Assembly: GCF_003443675.1 (NCBI RefSeq)
Contig: NZ_CP031963.1
Span: 5,492,501 to 5,556,500, forward strand
Reading direction: 5' to 3'
Length of the DNA: 64,000 nt
From: Aquimarina sp. BL5
GTDB taxonomy: Bacteria; Bacteroidota; Bacteroidia; Flavobacteriales; Flavobacteriaceae
Shown: piece by piece, positions 27,849 through 36,461 of the stretch
Layout: each line of letters starts with the position of its first letter
Numbering within the stretch: the stretch's first letter is position 1
The notes under the pieces: model-generated
What the model was told of the DNA's origin: nothing
The model's input: the letters and a program-made list of their open reading frames with translations, nothing else
Database searches by the model: none
Made by a program: the position numbers and the translations under genes

Positions 27849-28162
27849 ATAAACCTTGAAATTTAGGCACCTTCTGAACTCGAAATAGATAATTATTTTA
27901 ATGTTAGACCAATAAAAAAGAAAGAATTATTTCTGGAAGTTGTCTTAAATTATTCGTTTAATATCTTAGAAAATAGATGTATACAAACAGTTAGTAAAAA
28001 ACTGACAAAGAAAAGTTCAACAAATTGAAGGATAAAATAACGGGAACTAAACTTTTAACCTTATCGTTTTTAGAAAAATAAATCAGATACCTTTTTGTAA
28101 TCAAAGACGGTTTATGCTTTTGTCCTGAAAACAAGTTCTTATCCAAATTAGAAGCTTTTATT
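27849..28162. other. Convergent intergenic region
   Basis: This 314-nt AT-rich stretch lies between the converging yifB and the small membrane protein gene. I see no clear terminator hairpin, gene or repeat. Confidence 0.4.
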
Positions 28163-28513
28163 TTACGAGTTATTATGTTTAATTTTTATTTTTTGCACCA
28201 GTTTACAAACGTATTTTTTAAACTCCATATTCCGAATACCATAACCATCAAGTCCAATTAATTCTACATTTCTTGAATCTTTTGACGTTAAATGAATATA
28301 AAACAACGAATATCCATCTCTTTTAAACCAGATCTCGTTTTCTTTCTGTAAAATTTCATAAGTGCTGCATTCTTTGGAAAAAGGGGATTCCTTAATCAGA
28401 GAATAATTTTCATAATTGATACATTCATAATGTCGCTCAATTTTTGCCCAGTAAGATTGATAGTATACTACTATAATAAAAATGAGTATAATCAATAAAA
28501 TAACTGCTATCAT
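28163..28513 (-). CDS. Small membrane-anchored hypothetical protein
   Basis: This 116-aa protein starts with one strong hydrophobic helix (residues 2-19, AVILLIILIFIIVVYYQS) and continues with a ~90-residue polar domain with two cysteines and several aromatic residues. I do not recognise a family. It lies 24 nt downstream of the MORN-repeat protein on the same strand, so the two are probably co-transcribed. Confidence 0.5.
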   Translation of the reverse strand: MIAVILLIILIFIIVVYYQSYWAKIERHYECINYENYSLIKESPFSKECSTYEILQKENEIWFKRDGYSLFYIHLTSKDSRNVELIGLDGYGIRNMEFKKYVCKLVQKIKIKHNNS

Positions 28514-28537
28514 GATTATGTGAAGTTCATGGATATC

Positions 28538-29107
28538 TTAGTAATTACCTATAGATTGACTCACAGAAAAGAAGTTTAAATCCATTTGTTGGTGATCTAA
28601 AATTAATTCACTTTTTTCTATATCATTTTCAAACGTTACAATTTTCTCTAACGTTCCTAATTCATTATATACTTTCCACGGACCTTGTCGTTTACCTTTC
28701 ACAAAGGTTCCTTCAATTTTTATCCTACCGTCAGAATGAAAGGCTTTCCAAGTACCGTGTTCTTTACCATCATTATAGTTTTCAATAAAAGTCAAGATTC
28801 CATTTTTATTATAGATTTTCCATTGCCCCTCAGTTTTATCATTTTTGAACGCTCCTTCCTTTTTTAATTTTCCGTTAGCGTGAAAGAGTTTCCATGATCC
28901 GTTTAGTTTGTTACCCTTTGTCTCCCTTATTTCTTTAATTGAACCATTATTATAGTACAATGTATTCTGAATGTTTTTCTGTGTTCTCGTATTTGAATAA
29001 GTACTATCTATAATTTTATTAGTTGGAATTAATAATTCCTGAGCGTTAGTTTTGATAAAGAAAAATAAATTTAGAAATGATAACAGTGTGAAGAGTATTT
29101 TTTTCAT
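28538..29107 (-). CDS. Secreted MORN/YwqK-type repeat protein
   Basis: This 189-aa protein has a signal peptide (about residues 1-22, ending FIKTNAQ). It then carries about four repeats of 22-24 residues with the pattern NGxxxxxG.WKxY, for example LNGSWKLFHANGKLKKEG, EGQWKIYNKNGILTF and QGPWKVYNELGTLEKI. This is the MORN-like repeat of the YwqK family, common in Bacteroidota, often annotated as antitoxin without evidence. The role here is unknown; a periplasmic or surface binding protein is most likely. Confidence 0.75.
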   Translation of the reverse strand: MKKILFTLLSFLNLFFFIKTNAQELLIPTNKIIDSTYSNTRTQKNIQNTLYYNNGSIKEIRETKGNKLNGSWKLFHANGKLKKEGAFKNDKTEGQWKIYNKNGILTFIENYNDGKEHGTWKAFHSDGRIKIEGTFVKGKRQGPWKVYNELGTLEKIVTFENDIEKSELILDHQQMDLNFFSVSQSIGNY

Positions 29108-29569
29108 AATAAAAGTGCTTTTGATTTTATTCCTTACAAAGATTCGTAATAAACCAGATTTTTAGTACACCTCTTATAGTGAAAATACATTCACTGTTTT
29201 CAGGGAATGAAACTGGGGAAACCTATAGTTCACATTATTTATAACTTCTTTTCAATAGCAGTACAATAAAACAGTAATCTCTTAGGGGTATTTAACCCTT
29301 TATCCAAAAGCTATTTTCCTGCATAGAATCGGTGTTTTAGCTATACCAAATTAGATGTCTAAGACATAACTTTATATCATCTTAATCTAAGATATTATTT
29401 CCCTTTTAATAGATTAAAAAAATCACTCCCCATTATAATTTTTAAGTTCCTTTTTAAATAGGAATGATTATTAGATATAAGCAATTTGTATTAAGCAGGC
29501 AGCTAGTTCTGAAGTGTTTAAGTAACATATATTATTTGAGGATTAGCGAAAAAAATTAACTACTGAATT
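29108..29569. other. Leader region upstream of the injection-system operon
   Basis: This 462-nt AT-rich region separates the minus-strand MORN gene from the plus-strand eCIS operon and should hold the operon's promoter. An inverted repeat AGTGAA-N6-TTCACT lies at 29178-29195. A TTTG at 29535-29538 has a TA one base out of register with the -7 consensus. No gene is seen. Confidence 0.4.
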
Positions 29570-30178
29570 ATGATTCATTCATCTCTTAGGTTTTTAACTA
29601 GAACCATCAACGATTATTTAAGTATGAAAAATGGTCTTGATGAAAATAAAATATTCCTTACACATGTTTCAGATGAATCTGGTGTTGCAATTCCTGATAA
29701 ATCACTTGGGTTGTCTTTGGTTAATATTGAAGAAGAAAAGATATTTAAAGAACAAAATACTGCATTCATTAATGCAAATGGTTCGGTAGAATATAGAAAT
29801 CCAGAACTAAAATTGAACTTATATGTTTTGATTTCTGCAAACTATCAGAATAAGGATATAGATGACCCTTCTGATGATTATTATGAAGGATTAAAACAGC
29901 TATCGTATGTCATTTCACTCTTTCAATCCAAGAATGTATTTACCAATGATAATACCCCTGCTATGGCTAGTGAAGATCCAAATATCAAAAAACTGATATT
30001 AGAATTGTATTCTTATTCATTTGAGCAAATGTATAATTTCTGGAGTGTGTTGGGAACCAAATACCTCCCATCAGTTTTATATAAAGTAAGACTATTAAAA
30101 ATACAGGAAGAAGAATTGATTAGTGATGCTTTACCTATAGAAGAGATTGATTTATTATCAAAAACCAAAGAGTTGTGA
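29570..30178 (+). CDS. eCIS tail terminator/cap protein (DUF4255, Afp16/Pvc16-like)
   Basis: This 202-aa protein matches the DUF4255/Pvc16 family, which closes the distal end of the tube and sheath in phage-tail-like particles. Family features are the N-terminal MIHSSLRFLTRTINDYL helix, SLGLSLVNIEEEK, the RNPELKLNLYVLISAN strand pair and a late YLPSVLYKVRLLKI. In Afp/PVC clusters the cap gene is last, while Bacteroidota clusters often place it first, as here. It overlaps the next gene by 4 nt (GTGA). Confidence 0.88.
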   Translation: MIHSSLRFLTRTINDYLSMKNGLDENKIFLTHVSDESGVAIPDKSLGLSLVNIEEEKIFKEQNTAFINANGSVEYRNPELKLNLYVLISANYQNKDIDDPSDDYYEGLKQLSYVISLFQSKNVFTNDNTPAMASEDPNIKKLILELYSYSFEQMYNFWSVLGTKYLPSVLYKVRLLKIQEEELISDALPIEEIDLLSKTKEL

Positions 30179-31311
30179 ATATTAAATATAACAGATTGTT
30201 TAACCTTTCAATAACCCATGAATACTATAAAAATGGTATAAATGAGGATGTAAAATTGAAACCTGATTCTAAAACCAAAGAACTCTTGGCTAATGGGAAA
30301 TTATTATTCAAAACACTTGGTAATAGCTTTATTGTATTATATAAAGCAGCGAGTGATAATATTTCCCCTTTTATAGATCTAGGAAAGGATGTTAATTTTA
30401 GATTCTATATAACCGTTGAGAGAAGCGATGAATTTCTAAATATTACAAAATTAGATACTAGTAACAAGTACGTGGCTGGGAACAAAGTTTATTTCTCAAA
30501 TGATCCTACAATGGCTTCATCTGATAAAAATGCACCAGAAATACTGAATCATATACTTGTTGATAAAGCATTTGGAAAGTTATTTACATATTCTTTTTCT
30601 CTATCTACAAATCATACAAAAACAAAATTAGAGGTTGAAAATGATCAAGGCCAATTAGTTTCTATAGGAAAAGATACTGATGGTAATGATTTGCCAACAA
30701 CAATAGAGCTAACCAGAGAGGATTTAAAAGTATTTAATCAGCAAATTGATTTAAGAAACAAACCAGCTGGAATTTATAAGATTATTATTAAAAATATGGC
30801 TGGTGATATTCCCCCATTGCGAGAAGAGACTGTATTGATAGATAATGAAGCTATTAACCAAGGTGTACTGGGAGTTTTAGATATTAAATATAATACAGCT
30901 TCTAATCATATGTATGGAGATACTGAATTTTACAGACTACAATTCGATAGGAAAAGTACTTTTTGGAAATATTTTATAATCAATAAATCCAACAATATTG
31001 ATCTTTCGATTCCCGCTACAAGTCTAAGTATTGAAGACTCTATCTCAGGTGGAGGAACGGCTTATGTTAATGTTAATTTCATTAGAGAAGGTGATGAACC
31101 TCACTTAACAACTAAAATTAAGGGATATGATACTGTAATTTTTAAATCAGATGATACCATTCCGATTTTCGAAGAACCTAAACTTAACGTAGCGTTACGA
31201 TTACAACCAGAAGATAAAGTATTAGTAGACCACCTTCCTAACCCTCCATTCAATACAGTAGAAAAAGAAAATGGTGGAGATATAGAGAAAGAAATATTTG
31301 TATTCATATAA
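30175..31311 (+). CDS. eCIS-associated protein of unknown function
   Basis: This 378-aa protein starts at a GTG that overlaps the cap stop codon. It has no signal peptide. It is rich in beta-strand-like segments, such as FRFYITVERSDEFLNI and AGIYKIIIKNMAG, and has no motif I recognise. Its position between cap and sheath, and its coupling to the cap, suggest a structural part at the distal end, for example a cap-to-sheath adaptor; the AlgoCIS particle of Algoriphagus is reported to have such a part. That role is inference. Confidence 0.55.
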   Translation: MNIKYNRLFNLSITHEYYKNGINEDVKLKPDSKTKELLANGKLLFKTLGNSFIVLYKAASDNISPFIDLGKDVNFRFYITVERSDEFLNITKLDTSNKYVAGNKVYFSNDPTMASSDKNAPEILNHILVDKAFGKLFTYSFSLSTNHTKTKLEVENDQGQLVSIGKDTDGNDLPTTIELTREDLKVFNQQIDLRNKPAGIYKIIIKNMAGDIPPLREETVLIDNEAINQGVLGVLDIKYNTASNHMYGDTEFYRLQFDRKSTFWKYFIINKSNNIDLSIPATSLSIEDSISGGGTAYVNVNFIREGDEPHLTTKIKGYDTVIFKSDDTIPIFEEPKLNVALRLQPEDKVLVDHLPNPPFNTVEKENGGDIEKEIFVFI

Positions 31312-31325
31312 AGAGAAAAAAGATC

Positions 31326-33173
31326 ATGGCAGATTACAAAACACCAGGCGTATACATCGAAGAGATAAATACGCTTCCAGCATCAGTAGCTCCTGTAGCT
31401 ACAGCAGTACCAGCTTTTGTTGGATATACAGAAAAAGCAATTGTAGATAATGAGACAATTGATCCTTCAATCAATAGAATTCCAGTAAGAATCACATCTA
31501 TGCTTGATTTTGTGGATCATTTTGGAGGACCGTTTCAGGAATATTATAGAGCTACTCTTTCCGATTCACCAATTAGTGATATTGATCCACAAATAATAAT
31601 TACTAGTATTGGTACTGTTCCGGTGGAATCTCCTTATCACCTTTATTATCAGGTGAGAATGTTCTATGCCAATGGAGGGGGAACTTGTTATGTTGTTTCG
31701 GTAGGGACATATAATGATGATGATAATGATCCTGCAACTTTTCCTGCAGATGGAGATATTCCTACTGCAACAGTGGATATTGATGTTAATGCATTGGATG
31801 CGGGTCTATCAGTCTGCGAAGAAATAGATGAAATTACTATTCTAACTGTTCCCGAAGCTATTTTACTCAGCGACTCGAATAGAAAAACAATATATGATAA
31901 TATGCTTATTCAATGTAATAAGTTGCAAGATCGGTTTGCCGTAATGGATGTACAAGCCGATGAATCATCTACAGTTTTTGATGATGGGAACGATTTTAGA
32001 AATGATAATATCGGTCCGGATTATTTAAAGTATGGAGCAGCTTATTATCCTTCATTAGAAACTAAAATCGAATATTCGTTTATAGATAGTAGCGTTATAA
32101 TAGAGGATACGACTACTGGGATTCATGCTGCTATATGGGATACCCAAAGGCTAGGAGCAATTAATACTGGCCAAACTTTAGCTGGAGCAGATATTTCTGT
32201 AAATGCATCTGCAACAATTACAATCGAACCTGTTAACATTAGTAATGGGGATACTTTTTTGATTGGTCCTGAGACGTTAACAGTAGCAGCAGCACCGGCA
32301 AACCCTAATGAATTTTCTGCAGGTGCTAATGAGGACGATTCTGCCGAAAACTTAAGGGTCGCGATTAATGCATTGGTAAGCACAGGTGTAACTGCTGTAA
32401 GAGTTGATAATGTACTTACCCTTTCAGCAATTGCAGATGGAGCGGCAGGTAATGGGATAGCAATCCAGTATACTGCTTCTGGAGCTGATATTGGTGCCAT
32501 AGTTTCAGGTTCCGAACTAAGTGGGGGTATTGATAGATATATAGATACCAACCTCTATAATCGAATTCAGAAAGAAATAAAAAAACATAAAGTGACCCTA
32601 TACCCATGTGGAGCAATCGCCGGCATTTATGCATCCGTTGATAGAGATAGAGGAGTATGGAAAGCACCTGCCAATGTAAGTGTGAATTTGGTCAATGAGC
32701 CAAGTATTCCAATAACCAGAGAAGAACAAGCGAATTTAAATGTAGATGCAACTACAGGAAAATCTATCAATGCGATCCGATTATTTAGCGGAAAGGGTAC
32801 TATTGTTTGGGGTGCTAGGACACTAGCTGGAAATGATAATGAATGGAGATACGTTCCGGTAAGAAGATTTTACAATTTTATGGAAGAATCTATAAAGAAA
32901 GCTACCGAGTTTGTTGTTTTTGAACCTAATAGTAAACCTACTTGGGTGAGAACCAAAGCTATGATAGAAAATTTCCTTACTCAATTATGGAGGGATGGAG
33001 CGTTAGCAGGTGCGAAACCAGAACAAGCTTTTTTTGTGAAAATAGGCCTTGGAGAAACGATGACAGCACTAGATATATTAGAAGGGAGAATGAATGTTGA
33101 AATAGGAGTTGCAGCTGTGCGTCCTGCAGAGTTTATCATTCTTAAATTCTCACATAAGTTACAAGAATCATAA
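31326..33173 (+). CDS. eCIS sheath protein, long form with inserted domain
   Basis: This 615-aa protein is a contractile tail sheath. The N-terminus is YKTPGVYIEEINTLPASVAP and the conserved C-terminal core (about 470-615) includes SINAIRLFSGKGTIVWGART and DNEWRYVPVRR. Compared with the 477-aa paralogue next to it, it carries an extra domain at about residues 287-400, with SAENLRVAINAL and GAAGNGIAIQYT, a pattern seen in other phage tail proteins. The insertion should sit on the outer face of the sheath (inference). The two sheaths share nearly the same C-terminal 150 residues, so they arose by duplication. Confidence 0.95.
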   Translation: MADYKTPGVYIEEINTLPASVAPVATAVPAFVGYTEKAIVDNETIDPSINRIPVRITSMLDFVDHFGGPFQEYYRATLSDSPISDIDPQIIITSIGTVPVESPYHLYYQVRMFYANGGGTCYVVSVGTYNDDDNDPATFPADGDIPTATVDIDVNALDAGLSVCEEIDEITILTVPEAILLSDSNRKTIYDNMLIQCNKLQDRFAVMDVQADESSTVFDDGNDFRNDNIGPDYLKYGAAYYPSLETKIEYSFIDSSVIIEDTTTGIHAAIWDTQRLGAINTGQTLAGADISVNASATITIEPVNISNGDTFLIGPETLTVAAAPANPNEFSAGANEDDSAENLRVAINALVSTGVTAVRVDNVLTLSAIADGAAGNGIAIQYTASGADIGAIVSGSELSGGIDRYIDTNLYNRIQKEIKKHKVTLYPCGAIAGIYASVDRDRGVWKAPANVSVNLVNEPSIPITREEQANLNVDATTGKSINAIRLFSGKGTIVWGARTLAGNDNEWRYVPVRRFYNFMEESIKKATEFVVFEPNSKPTWVRTKAMIENFLTQLWRDGALAGAKPEQAFFVKIGLGETMTALDILEGRMNVEIGVAAVRPAEFIILKFSHKLQES

Positions 33174-33198
33174 TACATAATCTTTAAAAATATACGTT

Positions 33199-34632
33199 AT
33201 GCCAACATATAATACACCAGGAGTCTATATAGAAGAAATTTCAACACTACCAGCCTCCGTTGCACCAGTTGCAACCGCTATACCCGCATTTATCGGTTAT
33301 ACCAAATTGACCGCTGATGAAGATGGAGTTGATCTAAAATTTAAACCTCAAAGAATAACTTCTATGTTAGAATACGTAGAATTATTCGGAGGAGCAAAAA
33401 ATGATGCAATCGCAGTTTCGATTGTAGATACTTATAATGTAGATGATGATTTATTGACCAGAGAGTACAGTGCAACGGCAACAGCATCTGATTATATTCT
33501 TTATCATAGCTTAAGCCTATATTTTGCTAATGGAGGAGGACCGTGTTATATTGTTTCAGTAGGGAGTGATAGTGATCCTTTAGAAGTGGGTGATGGCTCT
33601 ATGAGTTCTATAGCTGGAGGTCTAACAGGTGGTATCTTGGCTATCGAAAAAGTGGATGAACCCACTTTAATACTTTTCCCAGAGGCTAGTAAATTTACGA
33701 ATCAAAGTGATTATGGTTCGGTAGTAGTAGCTGCATTAACATCTTGTGCTAAAGTACAAGACCGATTCACGATTGCTGATTTTAATGGAGATATTACGGA
33801 TAATGCAGATGTGTTAAATTACCGTTCTGAATTAGGTATGAATAATCTAAAGTATGGAGCGAGCTATGGTCCAGAATTAAAGACTACTTTAAATTATGGT
33901 TATGACAATGCTACAGTAACAGTGACACATACTAATAGTGGTGGTACAGCCCCACCAGCTCCAGCATTTAATGCAGTAGATATTGATACTATAAATACCA
34001 CTAACCCTAGTGTATACCGATCTATTATCGCAGAAATAGGAAAAGTGTATGTAGATCTTCCGGCTTCTCCAGCAGTGGCAGGGGCATATGCAAGGGTAGA
34101 TGCAGATAGAGGTGTTTGGAAAGCACCGGCAAATGTAGGATTGAACTCTGTATTAGCACCTACAGTAATGGTTACTAATGAAATGCAGGATAACCTTAAT
34201 GTCGATCCGTCTACTGGTAAATCTATTAATGCGATCCGGGCTTTTTCGGGTAAAGGTATTCTGATTTGGGGCGCTAGAACATTAGCAGGTAATGACAATG
34301 AATGGCGATATGTTCCCGTAAGAAGATTATACATTTTTGTAGAAGAATCTATTAAGAAAGCAACAGAATTTGTGGTTTTTGAACCCAATAGTAAATTAAC
34401 CTGGGTACGAACAAAAGCTATGATCGAAAATTTCCTTACTGGACTATGGCGAGATGGTGCACTAGCTGGAGCAAAGCCAGAACAAGCATTTTTTGTGAGA
34501 GTAGGTTTAGGAGAAACTATGACTGCACAAGATATTTTAGAAGGAAGAATGAATGTAGAGATTGGTTTAGCTGCAGTTAGACCCGCAGAGTTCATCATCC
34601 TTAAGTTTTCTCATAAACTTCAAGAATCTTAA
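33199..34632 (+). CDS. eCIS sheath protein, short form
   Basis: This 477-aa sheath subunit has the same N-terminus (TPGVYIEEISTLPASVAPVA) and nearly the same C-terminal core as the preceding sheath, ending FIILKFSHKLQES in both. It lacks the long form's inserted domain and so is close to the minimal sheath fold. In Afp/PVC, several sheath paralogues build the contractile layer; here there are two. This form may make the bulk of the sheath, with the longer one at a specific level or mixed in (inference). Confidence 0.95.
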   Translation: MPTYNTPGVYIEEISTLPASVAPVATAIPAFIGYTKLTADEDGVDLKFKPQRITSMLEYVELFGGAKNDAIAVSIVDTYNVDDDLLTREYSATATASDYILYHSLSLYFANGGGPCYIVSVGSDSDPLEVGDGSMSSIAGGLTGGILAIEKVDEPTLILFPEASKFTNQSDYGSVVVAALTSCAKVQDRFTIADFNGDITDNADVLNYRSELGMNNLKYGASYGPELKTTLNYGYDNATVTVTHTNSGGTAPPAPAFNAVDIDTINTTNPSVYRSIIAEIGKVYVDLPASPAVAGAYARVDADRGVWKAPANVGLNSVLAPTVMVTNEMQDNLNVDPSTGKSINAIRAFSGKGILIWGARTLAGNDNEWRYVPVRRLYIFVEESIKKATEFVVFEPNSKLTWVRTKAMIENFLTGLWRDGALAGAKPEQAFFVRVGLGETMTAQDILEGRMNVEIGLAAVRPAEFIILKFSHKLQES

Positions 34633-34679
34633 TTCATATAAAATAATCATATAAAATTAACTTTTAAAAAATACATATT

Positions 34680-35114
34680 ATGGCAATTAACTATCCCGTT
34701 TCGGTTTTTCATTTTCAGGTAGAATGGGGCGGAACACGTATTGGATTTACAGAAGTATCTGGTTTAACTGTAGAATTACAATCTATAGATTATAGAGAAG
34801 GTAATGCAGCAGAATATCAAGTAACAAAAATGCCAGGTATACCACAATTCTCTAACATTACGCTAAAAAGAGGAATGTTTAGAGATGATAACGAATTCTT
34901 TCAATGGCTTAATACAGTTTCTCTTAATTCTATTGATAGAAGAGATATTACAGTAAGCTTATTAAACGAAGATCACGAACCAGTTACTGTTTGGAAAATA
35001 AAATCGGCGTGGCCGTGTAAAGTAGAAGGTCCATCTCTTAATTCTACAGGCAATGAAGTATCCGTAGAAACTATAGAGTTATGTCATGAAGGTCTTAATG
35101 TAGAATTTGTATAG
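34680..35114 (+). CDS. eCIS inner tube protein 1
   Basis: This 144-aa protein is an Hcp/gp19-type tube subunit: VSVFHFQVEWGGTRIGFTEVSGL at the start, then FSNITLKRGMFRDDNEFFQW and VSLLNEDHEPVTVWKI. Rings of this fold stack to form the tube that carries cargo. Length and motif order match Afp1/Pvc1. It lies between the sheath genes and a second tube gene. Confidence 0.94.
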   Translation: MAINYPVSVFHFQVEWGGTRIGFTEVSGLTVELQSIDYREGNAAEYQVTKMPGIPQFSNITLKRGMFRDDNEFFQWLNTVSLNSIDRRDITVSLLNEDHEPVTVWKIKSAWPCKVEGPSLNSTGNEVSVETIELCHEGLNVEFV

Positions 35115-35119
35115 AAATT

Positions 35120-35569
35120 ATGGCTGATTATTATCCACCAGTCGGTTTTCATTTCCGTGTTGATATTGATGGAATTACTTCAGACGGAATTGATATTCGT
35201 TTTCAGGAAGTATCTGGATTAAATGCGAGTGTTGGTGAATTCACCTATAATGAAGGAGGAGAAAATCGATTCGTTCACAGGTTAGCAGATCGAGTTACTT
35301 ATGAGAAGCTTATTCTAAAAAGAGGTCTATTAATAGGATCAAAACTAATAGCATGGTTTAAAGATGCAGTTGAGTCCTTTTCATTCGACCCTAAAGATGT
35401 AATGGTCACTCTGCTAAATGCAGACCATGAACCATTAGAATCTTGGAGCTTTGTGAAAGCCTATCCAGTAAAATGGTCTGTATCCAGTTTTAATGCACAA
35501 CAAAACGAAATTGTTATTGAAACGATCGAATTGAGCTTTCAATATTTTAGAAGATTAGAAGCAAGTTAA
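35120..35569 (+). CDS. eCIS inner tube protein 2 (baseplate-proximal type)
   Basis: This 149-aa paralogue of the first tube protein has the same fold marks, VGFHFRVDIDG, RFQEVSGL, YEKLILKRGLL and TLLNADHEPLESW. It differs in the N-terminal loop and C-terminal strand. In Afp/PVC, the second tube variant (Afp5-like) forms the layer that meets the spike and baseplate, and this gene probably does the same. It starts 5 nt after the first tube gene stops. Confidence 0.92.
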   Translation: MADYYPPVGFHFRVDIDGITSDGIDIRFQEVSGLNASVGEFTYNEGGENRFVHRLADRVTYEKLILKRGLLIGSKLIAWFKDAVESFSFDPKDVMVTLLNADHEPLESWSFVKAYPVKWSVSSFNAQQNEIVIETIELSFQYFRRLEAS

Positions 35570-35580
35570 ATAGAATCATT

Positions 35581-35751
35581 ATGCCGGTCGAGATAAAAGT
35601 ATTAATCATTAGAACTACTATTGATAATCAAAATGAACCTGAAGGAAATAACTCCTCTAGTGAAGATTGTTCTGCTCCTTCACCTTCAGAGAGTAATCAA
35701 GTACAGTTAGATGAAGTGTTACGAATGATAAAAAATAAAAACGAGAGATAA
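35581..35751 (+). CDS. DUF5908 small eCIS protein
   Basis: This 56-aa frame is short but well placed: MPVEIKVLIIRTTID at the start, a Ser/Pro/Glu-rich middle, and VQLDEVLRMIKNKNER at the end. That pattern, a short strand followed by a variable linker and a helix, matches the DUF5908 proteins found between tube and LysM genes in Bacteroidota injection systems. It starts 11 nt after the tube 2 stop and overlaps the next start (TAATG). Its role is not known. Confidence 0.82.
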   Translation: MPVEIKVLIIRTTIDNQNEPEGNNSSSEDCSAPSPSESNQVQLDEVLRMIKNKNER

Positions 35752-36461
35752 TGGGATTATTAGATGGCATATTATTAAAGATGATGATCTTTTCTTTTCA
35801 TGCAGATGATAATGGATTGCCGAAGGGTATTCCGATACCATATCCTGTGATGTATAACCCAGAAAAATTCTCTAAAAACGTTTCAGTAAATTATCAATCA
35901 CAATGTGTACCGGGAGACAATGGTCAGGAACAGAGTTATCATAGTAATCAAAGTGGTGAAGTAACTTTCGAATTCTTTTTTGATGCTACAGGAACGTCGA
36001 TAAATTCAATAAATGGAGAAGTAGCAAAAGCTATTGGAGGAGTCGACCTGGAAATAGAGTTGTTTTTAGAATTGATGAATCCGGATCCCGAAGAACACAA
36101 ACCAAGAGTTTTGACTTTGGTTTGGGGGACATTCATTTTTAATTGTAAATTAAAAAGTGCCCAGGTAAACTATACTTTGTTTAGTTCTGTAGGAAGACCC
36201 TTAAGGGCAACAGTCACCGCAACATTTATTGGACACGAATTTAGAATACTTAGAGCAGCACTCAGTAAGCTGTTTTCATCTGATTTAACTAAAGTGCATA
36301 TTGTAAAGGCTGGAGAAACCCTTCCTTTAATTGCTAATAAAGTATATGGCGATCCATCCTATTATATCCAGATAGCTAAAGCAAATAACTTATTGAATTT
36401 TAGAAACATTAAACCAGGACAAGAAATAATATTACCTCCTGTCGAAAAACAAAATAATTAA
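35751..36461 (+). CDS. eCIS LysM tube adaptor (Afp7-like)
   Basis: This 236-aa protein joins an N-terminal tube-like beta domain (about 1-170, with MYNPEKFSKNVSVNY and LRATVTATFIGHEF) to a C-terminal LysM domain (about 182-230: VHIVKAGETLPLIANKVYGD and NFRNIKPGQEIILPP). In Afp/PVC this part connects the inner tube to the spike, like T4 gp53/gp54-type parts. LysM here is structural rather than cell-wall binding in the known particles. The next gene starts at the base after its stop. Confidence 0.92.
   Translation: MGLLDGILLKMMIFSFHADDNGLPKGIPIPYPVMYNPEKFSKNVSVNYQSQCVPGDNGQEQSYHSNQSGEVTFEFFFDATGTSINSINGEVAKAIGGVDLEIELFLELMNPDPEEHKPRVLTLVWGTFIFNCKLKSAQVNYTLFSSVGRPLRATVTATFIGHEFRILRAALSKLFSSDLTKVHIVKAGETLPLIANKVYGDPSYYIQIAKANNLLNFRNIKPGQEIILPPVEKQNN

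Noticed and set aside
33900..34598. 232-codon minus-strand frame inside the short sheath gene
   Set aside because: It is a shadow of the sheath coding strand; the translated product has no domain and is rich in Ser/Thr/Pro from reverse reading.
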